NCBI GenBank assembly: GCA_910589415.1
Contig: OU342637.1
Span: forward strand, 30,658,162-30,722,161
Direction of reading: 5' to 3'
DNA length: 64,000 nucleotides
DNA from: Malachius bipustulatus
Lineage: Eukaryota > Arthropoda > Insecta > Coleoptera > Melyridae
Shown: one piece after another, positions 22,301 to 37,845 of the stretch
How the letters are laid out: every line of letters starts with the position of its first letter
Numbering within the stretch: the stretch's first letter is position 1
The notes under the pieces: model-generated
What the model was told of the DNA's origin: nothing
Seen by the model: only the letters and a program-made list of their open reading frames with translations
Databases searched by the model: none
Position numbers and translations under genes: made by a program

Positions 22301-24555
22301 ATTGTGTGCCATACAGCGGCCATATTGAATTGGTTGAAGTGATTTTCTAACACTAACAAGATAAAGTTGTATTCAAACAAACATATTGAGTGCCCTACAG
22401 CGGCCATATTGAATTTTATAATTCTTTGATGCTATGGTCTTGAAACTTGACAAGAATTTTAAGGACTGAAGAACTAATGAATTGTGTGCGACTAATTACG
22501 ATCATATTGTTTTTTTTTGACATGTTAAACACTCAAAATTATATTAAATGATACACAAACCATATATGTTCAGTAACCATATTGAATTGTTGCTTTTTTT
22601 TTGGGAGACCAAACAAGAATTTATAAAGCTGGCTACAATTGAAACTAAATTATTCCATGCCCTACAGCGACCATATTGAATTTTTCAAAGTCTAAACGTT
22701 TCTAGCAATGGCTCACAGTAGTCTTGTCGACAGGATATCATGAAATGATCACGCGGCGCACGATCAGCTGATTTTTAGAGTAAATTAATCGACAGGTTGT
22801 TTGTGGCGTTACGTTCGAGGAAGTATGTCGATTGTAGGCATTCTTCCTCCAATGTGTGATCCGAGAGATGGGCACATGCTAACCGACGGATGTTACGTAA
22901 ATAACGTACCAGGTAATGATTTTTCTGATTCGCTTCTTCTTCTTCTTTTACTTCTACTTGTCTAAATTTATCGTCTGACTGTTGAATTTAGTCATTTAGA
23001 ATGTGATTTCAAGTCGTTTGATTGGCACAGAATTTATCAGAATGAAACGAAAAGCTGATCAACCTACTTACGATTCGTAATAATGTCCGGTTTGCTTGAA
23101 TTAAAATAAAGTAACCTCCTCGTATTATATCTTGTACCGAAACTAAGTTTAAAATTTAAATTATCAAGGAGGATACTTTCTAGATAAGATACACAAAAAC
23201 TAATTAATAAGTAGTACCTACTTCACAATCTCTCCCCAGGTATGTAGCGATTATTATTTTGATTTTAATACTTTTTGTATAACAATATAACGAGCAGTCC
23301 GATTTTGATCTGTCACGAGTTGGTTAAATAATTAATTTAATAGAGTACAATTTTCTGTTGGAGATCATCCGGCCTGCTCGTTTCTTTCGTTAATCTTAAT
23401 TTTTTCTCAAACGATCTGTTTAAACGTTTCCCGTCAGCCGACGTGATGAGACTGCAAGGAGCGAACCACATACTGGCGGTCGACGTCGGTTCCGTCGACG
23501 ATCAAGACTTCTCCAATTACGGGGACGATCTGTCCGGATGGTGGCTGCTCTGGAAGAGGTGGAACCCGTTCACGGACCCGATCAAAGTCCCCAACCTGCC
23601 CGACATCCAGTCGAGGCTCGCTTACGTCAGCTGCGTCAAGCAGTTGGAGGTACGCACACTCGTTGTATAAAGGAGCGCGAAAATTTAATATTTAAACGTC
23701 CCGGTTCCGTTCCAGGAAGTGAAGAACAGCGATTACTGCGAGTACATCCGGCCGCCGATAGACAATTACAGGACGCTGCAGTTCGGCAGCTTCGACGAGA
23801 TACGCGAGGTCGGCTATCAGTACGGGAAGACGTACTTCGAGGAGCAGAAGCAGTCCGGGATGCTTCCCGACTACAAGACCCAGACCGAGTTCAAAGCAGC
23901 CACCAGCGAGCACCTCCTCTCCGGGTACAACTTCACAGACCTGGCGCAGCTGGTCTGCAAGGTTAATCAGTAAGTCCGGGAGGAGGGGATATTCTGATTG
24001 ATCGCGGGATTGATTCTCGATTGTTTTTTAGACCGTACGAGGAGGATTCCACGACGAGTTCTTCCGATGACGAGTACGAGGACGGGCACGGGTACGCCTC
24101 GGAACCGACGGTCGGTCTAATGGATGTAAGTAGTTCTGGTCTTTGGTTGCTTGGAGAAAAGTTTTGTTTTTTTTTTAATAATTTTTTTTTTACTCAGAAA
24201 TATGTACGGCAGCTAAGTTGGCATGAATATTGTTCTACTACTCCACCGTAATCTGTAATTAACTAATCTCTACTATTTCTTTCGCTTAGTTTCACGTGTC
24301 GCTTTTCTGGTTTATGTTTGCTTTGTTTTCTCGTTCTGCTGCTTTGATTTGGTTTAATGGTAACCGAGAGAGATTCAGGGTTGAGTGATTTTTCTCGGTT
24401 CCGGATGGATTGTTTGTTGAGTTTATTACGGAATGTTTCAGGGAAAGGATTCCGACATGTTGCATCTCCGGAGGGCGGGCGGATCGCTCTCGCTCTCGGA
24501 AAACGAGTTAGAATCGGAAATTGAATTCGAGATGCCAACGAAAAAAGAAGATTGA
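13376..24555 (+). CDS. sws: Neuropathy target esterase / swiss cheese lysophospholipase
   Basis: The coding exons are 13376-13480, 15527-15820, 15875-16061, 16124-16269, 16330-16539, 16632-16847, 16905-17096, 17425-17630, 17698-17953, 18016-18172, 18235-18393, 18458-18870, 18924-19079, 19147-19266, 19322-19508, one of 21089-21205 or 22796-22912, 23438-23649, 23716-23969, 24032-24125 and 24442-24555. They total 3,795 nt (1,264 residues); fly and human proteins are about 1,330-1,430. An N-terminal membrane segment ([18 protein letters not shown]) precedes a basic stretch, three cyclic-nucleotide-binding-like domains (about 160-300, 405-540, 545-675) and a C-terminal patatin domain. The patatin domain has GGGGARG, GVSIG with the nucleophilic serine near 912, and the DG motif with the catalytic aspartate near 1033. 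The family hydrolyses phosphatidylcholine and lysophosphatidylcholine at the ER and is needed for neuron and glia maintenance. The tail is acidic. Confidence 0.93.
13782..13850 (+). CDS. sws: Alternative first coding exon of sws
   Basis: ATG at 13782 opens 23 codons ([11 protein letters not shown]...) that end at a strong donor (TTC|GTAAGT). Like exon 13376-13480 ([10 protein letters not shown]..., donor AAG|GTAAAT) it ends in phase 0, so either can join the exon at 15527 in frame. The two would give different luminal or cytosolic N-termini just ahead of the membrane segment. Alternative N-termini are known for vertebrate NTE. No transcript evidence is available here. Confidence 0.5.
14333..14662 (-). 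other. Unassigned antisense open frame in sws intron 1
   Basis: A 109-residue minus-strand frame that is GC-richer than its surroundings and rich in Pro, Gly and Ser in the middle. A splice-acceptor-like sequence (GTGTTCCAG) lies at its 5' side. It ends in an A/T-rich ATT-repeat stretch, as a LINE 3' tail might. I recognise no domain. It may be a transposon fragment or chance. Confidence 0.2.
19566..19665. repeat. Small inverted-repeat element in an sws intron
   Basis: GTGTAAAGGTTTCTGAATTG at the left is mirrored by CAATTCAGAAACGTTTAC at the right, around a purine-rich (GAGA) centre. It looks like a small MITE. No clear target duplication is visible. Confidence 0.45.
20332..20445. repeat. 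Small inverted-repeat element in an sws intron
   Basis: CCGTATGTCCCATAAG and, about 100 bp on, CTTATGGGACATACTG form inverted ends of a short MITE-like unit. Confidence 0.45.
21089..21205 (+). CDS. sws: sws catalytic-aspartate exon, version a
   Basis: This 117-nt exon (phase 1 in and out; acceptor CCGTAG, donor CAG|GTAATT) encodes [12 protein letters not shown]..., continuing through [19 protein letters not shown]. The DGG contains the catalytic aspartate of the patatin dyad. It is the first of two equivalent exons; the other is at 22796-22912. Confidence 0.85.
21305..21324. repeat. (GA)n microsatellite
   Basis: A short GA-dinucleotide run about 100 bp after exon version a of sws. Confidence 0.8.
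21710..22690 (+). repeat. Diverged minisatellite with core CTACAGCGGCCATATTGAAT
   Basis: About twelve copies of a 76-92 bp unit, each with a GC-richer core (CTACAGCGGCCATATTGAAT or variants) followed by A/T-rich filler. Clear cores start near 21714, 21802, 21878, 21966, 22056, 22132, 22224, 22308, 22390, 22490, 22565 and 22658. The array fills most of the intron between the two alternative catalytic exons of sws. Confidence 0.8.
22796..22912 (+). CDS. sws: sws catalytic-aspartate exon, version b
   Basis: This is the same length (117 nt), phase and donor type (CAG|GTAATG) as version a. It encodes [12 protein letters not shown]..., continuing through [19 protein letters not shown]. Of 39 residues 28 equal those of version a; the residue after the catalytic DG is Cys instead of Gly. 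Codon choice differs widely, so the duplication is old and both versions have been under protein-level selection (inference). Confidence 0.85.
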
Positions 24556-24602
24556 TTTTTTCTAGTCGTTTAGTTTGTTGAAAGGTTATCTGATATTGTG
24601 TA

Positions 24603-24608
24603 AATAAA
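24603..24608 (+). terminator. sws: Polyadenylation signal of sws
   Basis: AATAAA about 48 bp after the TGA stop, the first such signal downstream. Confidence 0.6.
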
Positions 24609-24792
24609 ATAAATAGGTTACTTTGTAAGTAGAGCTAATACTTTTTTAGTATTTTTACTAAAAAATATTTTCTTGTAAAAAATTAATATAAAATATGAAA
24701 TATCAACAGAGCATTTTCAATTATTGTTGCTTTATAAAAATCACGAGTACAAAAATATCTTGAGAATCTAAGCTCCGTCCAATTCGAGCTCT

Positions 24793-27700
24793 TCATTCGG
24801 GGAGCAGTGATGAAACGGCCCCGACTAAGTGTAATGACCCAGTCACCAGTAAATCGTAACGAGTGTCTTGTAATGAATTCAACGCTTCCGATACGGACGT
24901 AAACACTTCAACACGCTCGTTCTTCAAACTCAGGGACATCATCCTCAGCCAGGAGTCCTTGTGCTCATGGCACTTCATCAGCTGTTTGTTAGGGGGCGAA
25001 CTCACGTTCTTATTATCTGCAAATAATTAATTGTTTGGCATTATTTAGCTTATAAAATCTGACTTATCAAAATATTGAACACTTATAGGTGACTAAATGT
25101 ACAAAAGTGATCAAGCCATAAAAAAAAAAGAACTTTGAAAGTTTCTGTTACTGTCACTATCAATTTAATGACACTTCTTAAAACGCAAATTGTCAAAGTG
25201 GAATGAGCTCTGTCCTTGAACTTTGATGTGATGATAGATACTATGGAGATGGAGCTAAGGACGAATAATAATAATTATTGTTTCACTTTCTGTCTTTTAG
25301 TTTCTGCTTTTCTTTTAATTAATTAAAAATTAAATCGGAAGGAATCTGAAGTTGGAACTCTATTTCTGGCGCTTATGATGGACGTTTTAAAAATGTGAAC
25401 TTGTTATTTATTGCTCCCATTTTATTTATTTATGAGATTTAATACAAAATTACGATTGCTATATCATCACGATAGCCATGGAGTTAACTCTTCCGCTAAA
25501 TCCATGATTATTTTATAGCTGCATTATTTAGGATACCTGTATTACCGACACTAACGCTTACTACGTCAATGTCGGTAATACAGGTTCTCTAGCATCATTT
25601 TAAAAACAATGCCATCTCTTTTTTATATAAAATAGAGACCTCCTTGTGGAAAGTCAATCATCCGTCATTGTCACGTGTATGTGTGGTGTGCATGCGCGCG
25701 CGTTTCACTCCTGAAATTCTGAAAGACAAAAATGGCCATGGATTTATCGGAAAAGTTAATTACATGGTTTACAGCGAGTATTATAAAGGCTCATTAAGTT
25801 AACGGGCAGATTTCTGTGGCCATTTCTGAAGAAGGTATCGAGTCTTAAGTGGAAATTTTGTAATTTTATCTATACTTGACATGAAAGTAATTACAAAAAT
25901 TTTAATAAAAGTCATTTGACGTCAATATTAGCTTCAAAAACGAGCCCAGAAATCTACCCGTTAGCCTAATGAGCCTTTATAATATTGGCTATTATTAAAT
26001 TAGAGTAATTTGACAAGGGAGCAATCAATAACAACAAGTAACGAGCTCATATAGCCACTTTCTATCAATTGTTACATTTTCAAAACGTTCATAGGCGCCA
26101 GAATTAGGATTTAAACTCATGAATTCTTACAATTTAACTATTTTTATTTATTTATAGAAATGGGAAAAAAGGGAGCTAAACGCTAAAGGTACTGATGCCA
26201 TTGAAAAAGTAACTTGCAAAGTTTCTATCAGCATTTGGAGGTCACTACAACTGTCACTGTTGTGACAGATTGGTAATTGTTAAACATACAGATTTTTATT
26301 TGAGCCTCAAGCTGCGTGCAGTTTTATTTTCGAGTTTAGCAAATTCGCTGGTGCCCTCAAGCATGAGGCATCTCGGACACTCTTTATCGAGTACCCTGAT
26401 GCCTACAGCATAAAAATAAAAGAAACGCGTTTGCTAAATAGCTTAAAAACAAGCTAAAAGTCAAAAACCTAAAGAAGAAAAAGAAGAAGAGAGTTTAGCA
26501 AATGAGTTAATTGACATCACTTGACAGAAAAAGCTATTAAATAAATTCAAGGTTAGATAAACACAAAAACTGTCATATTATTGTGACAGTTGAGGCAGAT
26601 ATCAATGTTGATTAAATTAACATTTATTATAACAATTTAGGCGTACCTGTGTCATCATTATTAACGGCTGCTAAATTCGGCGCAAACAAAACCACCTCGA
26701 AGTCACACCCCCTCAATTCCAGTAGCATCGATTCCGAGTTTCGACCTCCGGTCGTATTAAATAAGAGAGCCCTTTTATTTCTAGAGTTCCGTACGGAATT
26801 CAAGTACCAATCACGGCAGATACAAATACTTTCGATGGTGTGCGCTCCGTCTAAAAATAACCTAACATTGGTGTTAGATACTTACAGAAAGATAATCCCC
26901 TACTTACCTGATATTTTTGAATTGTCTGAGTTCGTACCGTCCGTGCCAGACCCACGCGTCGAGAGCTGCTTCAACTATTCTCGGGCTCAATGAATTGTCT
27001 GAAACTTATTTTATTTAAAAAGTTACAAATTCTGGCAATACTAATACTAATATTAATACTAATACCAATTTTTTGTCTAATCCATGCTTCTGATAGGGCT
27101 AGAGCTAGACTCGCATTCATATGGAATACTTCTGGAGGGAGTTTAGTTTTATTGTGATTATTATTACGAACAGGAAGTGGTGTTTCGGTTTCCAGAATCT
27201 TCAAAGTACACTAAAATAAAAGAAAACGATTCGTCAAGTTATTGCTGTTATAAATTACAAACGATAAACGATTACTTGTTTTTCAACGCTCCTCTCTCTT
27301 AATACTCTGGCAGCTTCATCAAGTTGAGGCACGCTGAAAGCTTGACAGTCCTTTTTCATAATGCCCGCTTTCTGCCAAGCGATGTCTTGTAGCCGATCAC
27401 CGAGAATGTTCGTATGGTCAAGCCCGAGCGATGTAATTCCAACAACCGGCACCTTCCTGCAATGAAGGGAACCATTCAACAAACCTTCACACGAGAATAA
27501 ATAACATATACCAACCTGAGGATATTTGTAGAATCGTACTCGCCCCCGATACCGACTTCGATTATAGCGACGTCCACCTTTTCTCTCAAGAAATAATCGT
27601 ACGCCATCAGCGTAAGGAACCGGAAGTACTGAGGCAGGTCCGATGAGCTCTCCTGAAAACGCAACCATAGAATATGAATTACTTACGACCTGATTTACCA

Positions 27701-28505
27701 TTACTTTCGACTCCCACAGAAGTTTATAGACGTGGAAAAACTGCCTGGCGAAATGATCCCTGCTGATGGGTTTCCCGTTGATTTGTATCCGCTCTCGGAC
27801 CTCCATTAAATGGGGCGACGTGTACAGACCCGTCTTGTAGCCGTGGTGCCTTAGAATGGTCTCGCAGAGAGAACACGTCGATCCCTTCCCTTTCGTTCCG
27901 GCCACGTGGATTACGGACAACCGATCCAGGTCTTCAAACGTTAACCCTATTCTGGAATAATTAATTTATCATAATAATTAGTGCTGAATTTCATAATAAC
28001 ACCTTTTCATGTAGCTCTTCATATTTAAAAATGGGGGCGAGGAACGGTAATGGTGCTGTCCGGCATTCTTAATGTAGTCGGCGTTACTCTGGAGCGAATT
28101 TAGGGTGTCGATAGCGGCCTAAAATAATTTATAATCATTACTTTTAACGTTAAGTTTTTTAACGCAGCATTATCAATCAAACAACTCGTACATTATTCAC
28201 CATTGCACAAACAAATCAAAATCTGAGACTTCTGAGAGTGAAACTGTTTGACAGGTCAATTCATATATAAAATGACATCTGTCAATTTGACAGGTTGATA
28301 TATCTCTCATAATGACAAATAAAAGAACCAAAGCCTTCTTAGATTTGTGATAAGTTTATATATTATTAGTAAGGTTAGGATTGAATAATTATTTATTATA
28401 ACTGCACTTACTCACCTCGTAATCTTGCTGCATTTTGCAACGTTTTATATTACTAAAAGATACAGAAAATGTTCTATTTTTCAAGATAAACGTTGGAAAT
28501 CTCAT
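24793..28505 (-). CDS. FPGS: Folylpolyglutamate synthase
   Basis: There are nine exons on the minus strand: 28416-28505, 28003-28118, 27699-27951, 27516-27652, 27276-27456, 27066-27210, 26908-26998, 26647-26861 and 24793-25016 (1,452 nt, 483 residues). The protein carries the Mur-ligase-type ATP loop GTKGKGST, then SPHLMEVRERI, VGIGGEYDSTN, LGLDHTN, LDGAHT and a C-terminal VTGSLHLVG. It adds glutamates to folates so that they are retained in cytosol and mitochondria. The first 20 residues (MRFPTFILKNRTFSVSFSNI) resemble a mitochondrial presequence. A second ATG at codon 24 (MQQDYE) would give a cytosolic form, as in mammals. The start is 1.0 kb from ALG13, divergent; the 3' end converges with sws 238 bp away. 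Intron 8 (1.6 kb) holds two MITEs. Confidence 0.93.
25529..25591. mobile_element. 63-bp palindromic hAT-type MITE in FPGS intron 8
   Basis: Arms TAGGATACCTGTATTACCGA and near complement. It is flanked by GCATTATT (25521-25528) and GCATCATT (25592-25599), an 8-bp duplication with one change. Confidence 0.8.
25780..25985. mobile_element. TA-flanked MITE of about 205 bp in FPGS intron 8
   Basis: Inverted ends of about 37 bp beginning TTATAAAGGCTCATTA, with a TA dinucleotide on either side. No coding content. Probably a non-autonomous Tc1/mariner derivative. Confidence 0.7.
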
Positions 28506-28875
28506 TAGTCCAAAATATGCGCGCTTTATTTGCCGTATAAAGATACCAATTAATCATTAACTCTTATTTTTAATTGCTTGAAACTTGATACCGTTATCCT
28601 TATTATTAATAACAAAAGTTATCATTCATTAATCAATCAAGAGTATCCGCAATGAAAACGAAAACAGTTTTTATTATTAAAAGGTTACTTGATTGCGTTT
28701 TTAAGGAATTTAAGGTTACCGCCACTGGAATCTGCGTTGTTGTCTTTTTTATTATTATCTAATTTATTTACTAATTATTGTTCTTTTTATTTTTCGTGGA
28801 TGTAAACTGAACGCAAAAAAGGTATGGACAACTAACAGTAAGTACATGTGCTGTAAACGAACGTCGAGAACTCAA

Positions 28876-28957
28876 GCTGCGGTGTCCGAGTGGTTAAGGA
28901 GATGGACTTGAAATCCATTGGGTTCTACCCGCACAGGTTCGAATCCTGTCCGCAGCG
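28876..28957 (+). tRNA. tRNA-Ser (anticodon UGA)
   Basis: This 82-nt cloverleaf has acceptor stem GCTGCGG / CCGCAGC and discriminator G. The anticodon loop is CTTGAAA with TGA at 28909-28911, and there is a long variable arm typical of serine tRNAs. The T arm is GGTTCGAATCC. There is no intron. It lies between the divergent FPGS and ALG13 genes and has its own pol III promoter boxes in the D and T arms. Confidence 0.95.
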
Positions 28958-28979
28958 TATATCGGCCGTATTAGGCATA

Positions 28980-28988
28980 CTTTTTTTT
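28980..28988 (+). terminator. RNA polymerase III terminator of the tRNA gene
   Basis: A run of T residues about 23 bp after the tRNA 3' end. Confidence 0.8.
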
Positions 28989-29269
28989 CGTTGTTTTCAC
29001 TTGTATTTTGTAAATAACCGACCCTTTTTTAATAAAATTCATTTATAATCCAATACGATCCAGATCCAGATTTTAATGTCTACAATTTTTTAATAATAAA
29101 AATAATTTTCAGTATTTTTATCGGGATTTTTCAAGAATAGCCTTTTTTCAAGAATAGCCTAGGAAACACTGTGAGTGTCTGATCGGGTTGAAATTTTGCA
29201 GCGGCATATCTCTGCCTCGGCCACTCCAAATACAATACGATACGACTTATTGAAAATGTAAATAACGAA

Positions 29270-29350
29270 CGGTGTATTTTTCATTGGAGTTTGCCATCTT
29301 AACAAATGGCCGCCACTAGAGGCACAGTAATTATGAGTGCAGAATAGAAA
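29270..29350. repeat. Dispersed repeat fragment
   Basis: It contains AACAAATGGCCGCCACTAG and ATGAGTGCAGA. A reverse-complement relative lies at about 41262-41345 (CTGCACTCATAAT, TAGTAGCGGCCATTTGTTAA). Confidence 0.5.
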
Positions 29351-29536
29351 GTTTGTTTTGTCATTTCTCGTCAATTATAGAATTAACTGTCATTGTCATT
29401 AAACTCATCCTGGAACGTCAATGTCAATTGACTAAAGTCAAAATTTATACAGGTAAAAAATTATTGTAAAATTTAAATTTGTGGAGTGGTTGGAGAGTGG
29501 AGTTTTTGGAATAATAGTAATATGTAATAGTAAATA

Positions 29537-30100
29537 ATGGAAATTTCAAAAAAGGATAAAGACAGTTCCGAATGTGAATTTTTATTCATGAAATCAAATC
29601 ACAATAAAGGGAAGCGCCTCTTCGTTACAGTCGGAACAACACAGTTCGAGAAATTAATCGAAACAATCTCCACAGATGAAACCATACATTTATTGCTCCA
29701 ATTGGGCTTTACCTACGTCCAGTTACAAACGGGCACCGGAAAAATCCCCGACAATGAGAAGGAAAGCTTCAAAATTAAATTAGAGTACACCCCTTACTTG
29801 GACAATTTTCTGGACGCGGTCGATAGCTCCGACCTGGTCATTAGCCACGCGGGAGCCGGAACTTGCCTGGACGTCTTGCATCAGAAGAAACCCCTGATAG
29901 TCGTTATAAATGAAGACCTCATGGACAACCATCAGATTGAGCTCGCTGATCAATTGGAGGGGGAAGGCTATTTGTATTACTGCACCCTGAAAACGCTTCG
30001 GGAAACTCTCCAGAAAGATTTGTCTGCGCTGAAAACCTACCCCGAACCTGAGGGAGATCGATTTCCTTGCTATCTTGATAAACTGATGGGGTTTGGGTAG
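29537..30100 (+). CDS. Alg13: UDP-GlcNAc transferase subunit ALG13
   Basis: An intronless 187-residue frame. After a 26-residue extension it reads KRLFVTVGTTQFEKLI, then LQTGTGKIP, YLDNFLDAVDSSDLVISHAGAG and a C-terminal NEDLMDNHQIELADQL. These are the hallmarks of the GT28 C-terminal domain family to which ALG13 belongs. ALG13 is the soluble catalytic half. It docks on membrane-bound ALG14 at the cytosolic face of the ER and adds the second GlcNAc to dolichol-linked N-glycan precursors. The length matches the short, single-domain ALG13 form, with no OTU or tudor extension. An internal Met at codon 18 is a possible alternative start. A polyadenylation signal (30105-30110) lies immediately after the stop. 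Confidence 0.92.
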   Translation: MEISKKDKDSSECEFLFMKSNHNKGKRLFVTVGTTQFEKLIETISTDETIHLLLQLGFTYVQLQTGTGKIPDNEKESFKIKLEYTPYLDNFLDAVDSSDLVISHAGAGTCLDVLHQKKPLIVVINEDLMDNHQIELADQLEGEGYLYYCTLKTLRETLQKDLSALKTYPEPEGDRFPCYLDKLMGFG

Positions 30101-30104
30101 GGTG

Positions 30105-30110
30105 AATAAA
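30105..30110 (+). terminator. Alg13: Polyadenylation signal of ALG13
   Basis: AATAAA five bases beyond the TAG stop, implying a very short 3' UTR. Confidence 0.6.
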
Positions 30111-30399
30111 TGCAATAATATCAAAACATGTTTTTATTATTCATTCGTTACTATTAATCATTATTCACAGAAAATATAACAATTTCGATTACCTATCCCT
30201 TTTTATAAATAAACACTGGCGGTTTGTTTATTCTTATTAAGTTGGTAATGGTTACACTTTACACTTCTGGCAGTGTTGTGGCAACAACGTATGTTCAGCT
30301 TCAATACGCTTGTACTTGTTATTTTATTACCATCTTAATTTGAACTTTACAAGACTAACCGGTGCTTAATTAATTAAAATAATCGACTTGTAACTTATA

Positions 30400-30502
30400 C
30401 AGGGTGATCAATATTAATAGTACTCTAGTAGGATAGGCCATAGATTGAACATTATTACTTTGTTTCATTCTAATACAAGTATCCTTAATATTGACCACTC
30501 TG
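30400..30502. mobile_element. 103-bp TA-flanked MITE
   Basis: Ends CAGGGTGATCAATATTAA and (reverse-complemented) CAGAGTGGTCAATATTAA, each bordered by TA. It lies between the convergent ALG13 and eca genes, next to the 3' end of eca. Confidence 0.75.
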
Positions 30503-30524
30503 TAGAGATACAGATGAAAATAAA

Positions 30525-31308
30525 TTAAACCAATTTCTTGGCCTCAAAGAAACTCTTCAAGTGTCGCATCTGCCAGGCCCCCATTACCACCAGGATTGCA
30601 GACTGAGTAATCGACCACCATAGCACCCTCGAATTAGTACTCTCGCTAGTCTGACGGAACCGTTCCTCGCGATACTGAAAACCGACATAATTAGCATTCG
30701 TATCGTCAATTAATGATCATCACTCACCCGTTGATAGTTCTGCTCTTTGGTGATCTGGTCGACCTGATCGAGCAACTGTCGCACCCTCAGCTGCAGCTCG
30801 GTGAGCTTCTCCTTCTGCACGACCTCCCCGTAATTGACGGCATGCTCGCCGACCTGGATGTCCAGGTGGACGCGCAGCTGCGACCCGCTGAACCAGGAGC
30901 TGCTGTTCGAGAACATACAGATGACGTGCTCGCCGGGAGTGTGCGACGTAAAGGAGATCTTTCCCTCGAAGCTGTAGACGCGGGACAGGATGGTCTTGTC
31001 GTCGGGGTCCCTCACTTCGACGTGCATGCCGATGCCCGGGGAGGACGGCACGTAGCCGCCGCTGCGGGGGTCGTACAGCTCGACCTTATAGTTAACTGTG
31101 GGGTAAATGGTGAAGGTGTCAATATGGAGAAATTCATATTTTTTTGTTTGGGACGGGGAGGGAGGGGTAGCTTACCGACGACACTCGTTTCGTCTGGGAT
31201 TTCTTCTATGAAACATTTTCTCTCGGTTTCTCCTATGTGGAAATATAGTCCGTTGCTCGTGTGAATGATTGCGAGTAAGATGATGATGTTGATAAAATTC
31301 TGGATCAT
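30525..31308 (-). CDS. eca: p24-family ER cargo protein eclair (TMED4/9 type)
   Basis: There are three exons on the minus strand: 31176-31308, 30728-31095 and 30525-30674 (651 nt, 216 residues). A signal peptide ([20 protein letters not shown]) is followed by the GOLD domain ([21 protein letters not shown] ... [13 protein letters not shown]), a coiled coil ([18 protein letters not shown]), a transmembrane helix ([18 protein letters not shown]) and the cytosolic tail [12 protein letters not shown]. The tail carries the FF COPII-binding and KK COPI-retrieval signals of the p24-alpha class. The protein cycles between ER and cis-Golgi and helps package secretory cargo. It is divergent from SMC3; the starts are 0.7 kb apart. 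Confidence 0.93.
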
Positions 31309-32010
31309 TTTGGAAGATAGTAAAGGTCACTTTTAACTTTTAGTTGCGTTTCTGTTAAGGGTAAATGTTTTATTTTGTTGCCGTTTTGGCTTTTATCATA
31401 ATTTATTACAAACAACCTGGTTGTCAATTTTATTTTTCTTTGACGTTTCGCAAATCGCAAACGAAATTTTCATCACGTCATCATATCCACGTAATCTTTA
31501 ACAAGTGACAAATGACAATAAATCGTTGACATGCTCAACTTTGACGTTTAAAAATAGACCTAAGACTAAGACTCACTGATAGCTATAACAGTAAATTAGA
31601 GCCTTGAGCTGTAATTAGAGTAAGCTCGTTGCGTTGACAGTTGACTTTTAATATTAAAATTGATTTTTGAAGATGATGTTTGATGTGTATTATTTCACAC
31701 TTCACTTTTTTGAATAACGCGTTTCTGACGTTGTCATACTTGTCATTTATTGTCAAGTGGTAAATAATAATAAAATTCCTGTTTGTTTGATGATTGAAAG
31801 TATTGAAACTTTTTTTAATCAGAAACCCCAATTAATGTTTTTAAATGTATGTTCTCGCTGAATTCCCTGAAAGTACGGGAATCTAAATTAAAGTGTACCT
31901 TTGTCCTTTACCACGATTGATTGTAGTACTTAAAACTGGTTGATAATCGAAACGACCGCTTTTTCGAGCGCCAACAACTTTGTTGATTTTGGAAGCGATT
32001 TCCCGCCGAT
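31309..32010. promoter_or_regulatory. Shared upstream region of eca and SMC3
   Basis: The only sequence between two divergent start codons, so it must contain both promoters. It is AT-rich with several TGACAGTT/TGACAAAT-like motifs. No TATA box stands out at a definite position. The short open frames in it lack family resemblance. Confidence 0.5.
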
Positions 32011-37324
<5,314 letters not shown>

Positions 37325-37845
37325 GTGGGCGGCATGTGTGTTTGTTTTATTTTTGTGTTTGTTTGATTTTAAAATTGATTAAATTGATGTTTTTTACCGT
37401 ACGATAAGATAAATATGTTTCACTGCTTGTGTATGTACCTTTAATTAATTGTACTGTATCTATATTTATAATATAATAAACAATAAACTGAATGACATTT
37501 ATTTATCTTTAATGTGTATCATCATCGATTATGTAACAACTGTATTGATAATTGTTTTGTTATCTTTAATAATTATTATTATTCAAGTAGATGACAAGAA
37601 ATTTTTGTTGTAAATGTTTCTGTTTTCCATCAAAAATTATTGAATAAATTTAGGCTCTTTTAAAAATAAAAAATTATATAATAATTTGTTATTTTCTTAC
37701 CCGGAGGGAGGGGAAAAAGTATTGAAGAAAAAAGGGTGGTGCAATGTTAAACATGTGTGAAAAGTACCCAAGAAAAATAAACTGGAAGTATAGAAAATTT
37801 TTATTTAACAGTAGGTTGCTTAAAAGTATCACACACAAAATTATA
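37325..37845. other. Intergenic between convergent SMC3 and a DUF4780-like gene
   Basis: AT-rich. Polyadenylation signals for SMC3 (AATAAA at 37475-37480 and 37482-37487) lie about 150 bp after its stop. Nothing else recognised. Confidence 0.6.

Noticed and set aside
24768..24792. Extension of FPGS to the TAG at 24768
   Set aside because: The correct frame meets TGA at 24793 (LLPE stop). With that stop the exon total is divisible by three; with 24768 it is not.
26971..27204. FPGS exon read through to a stop after ...RQFIEPENS
   Set aside because: The in-frame stop is avoided by splicing out 26999-27065, which restores ...SPRIVEAALDAW in the frame needed by the next exon.
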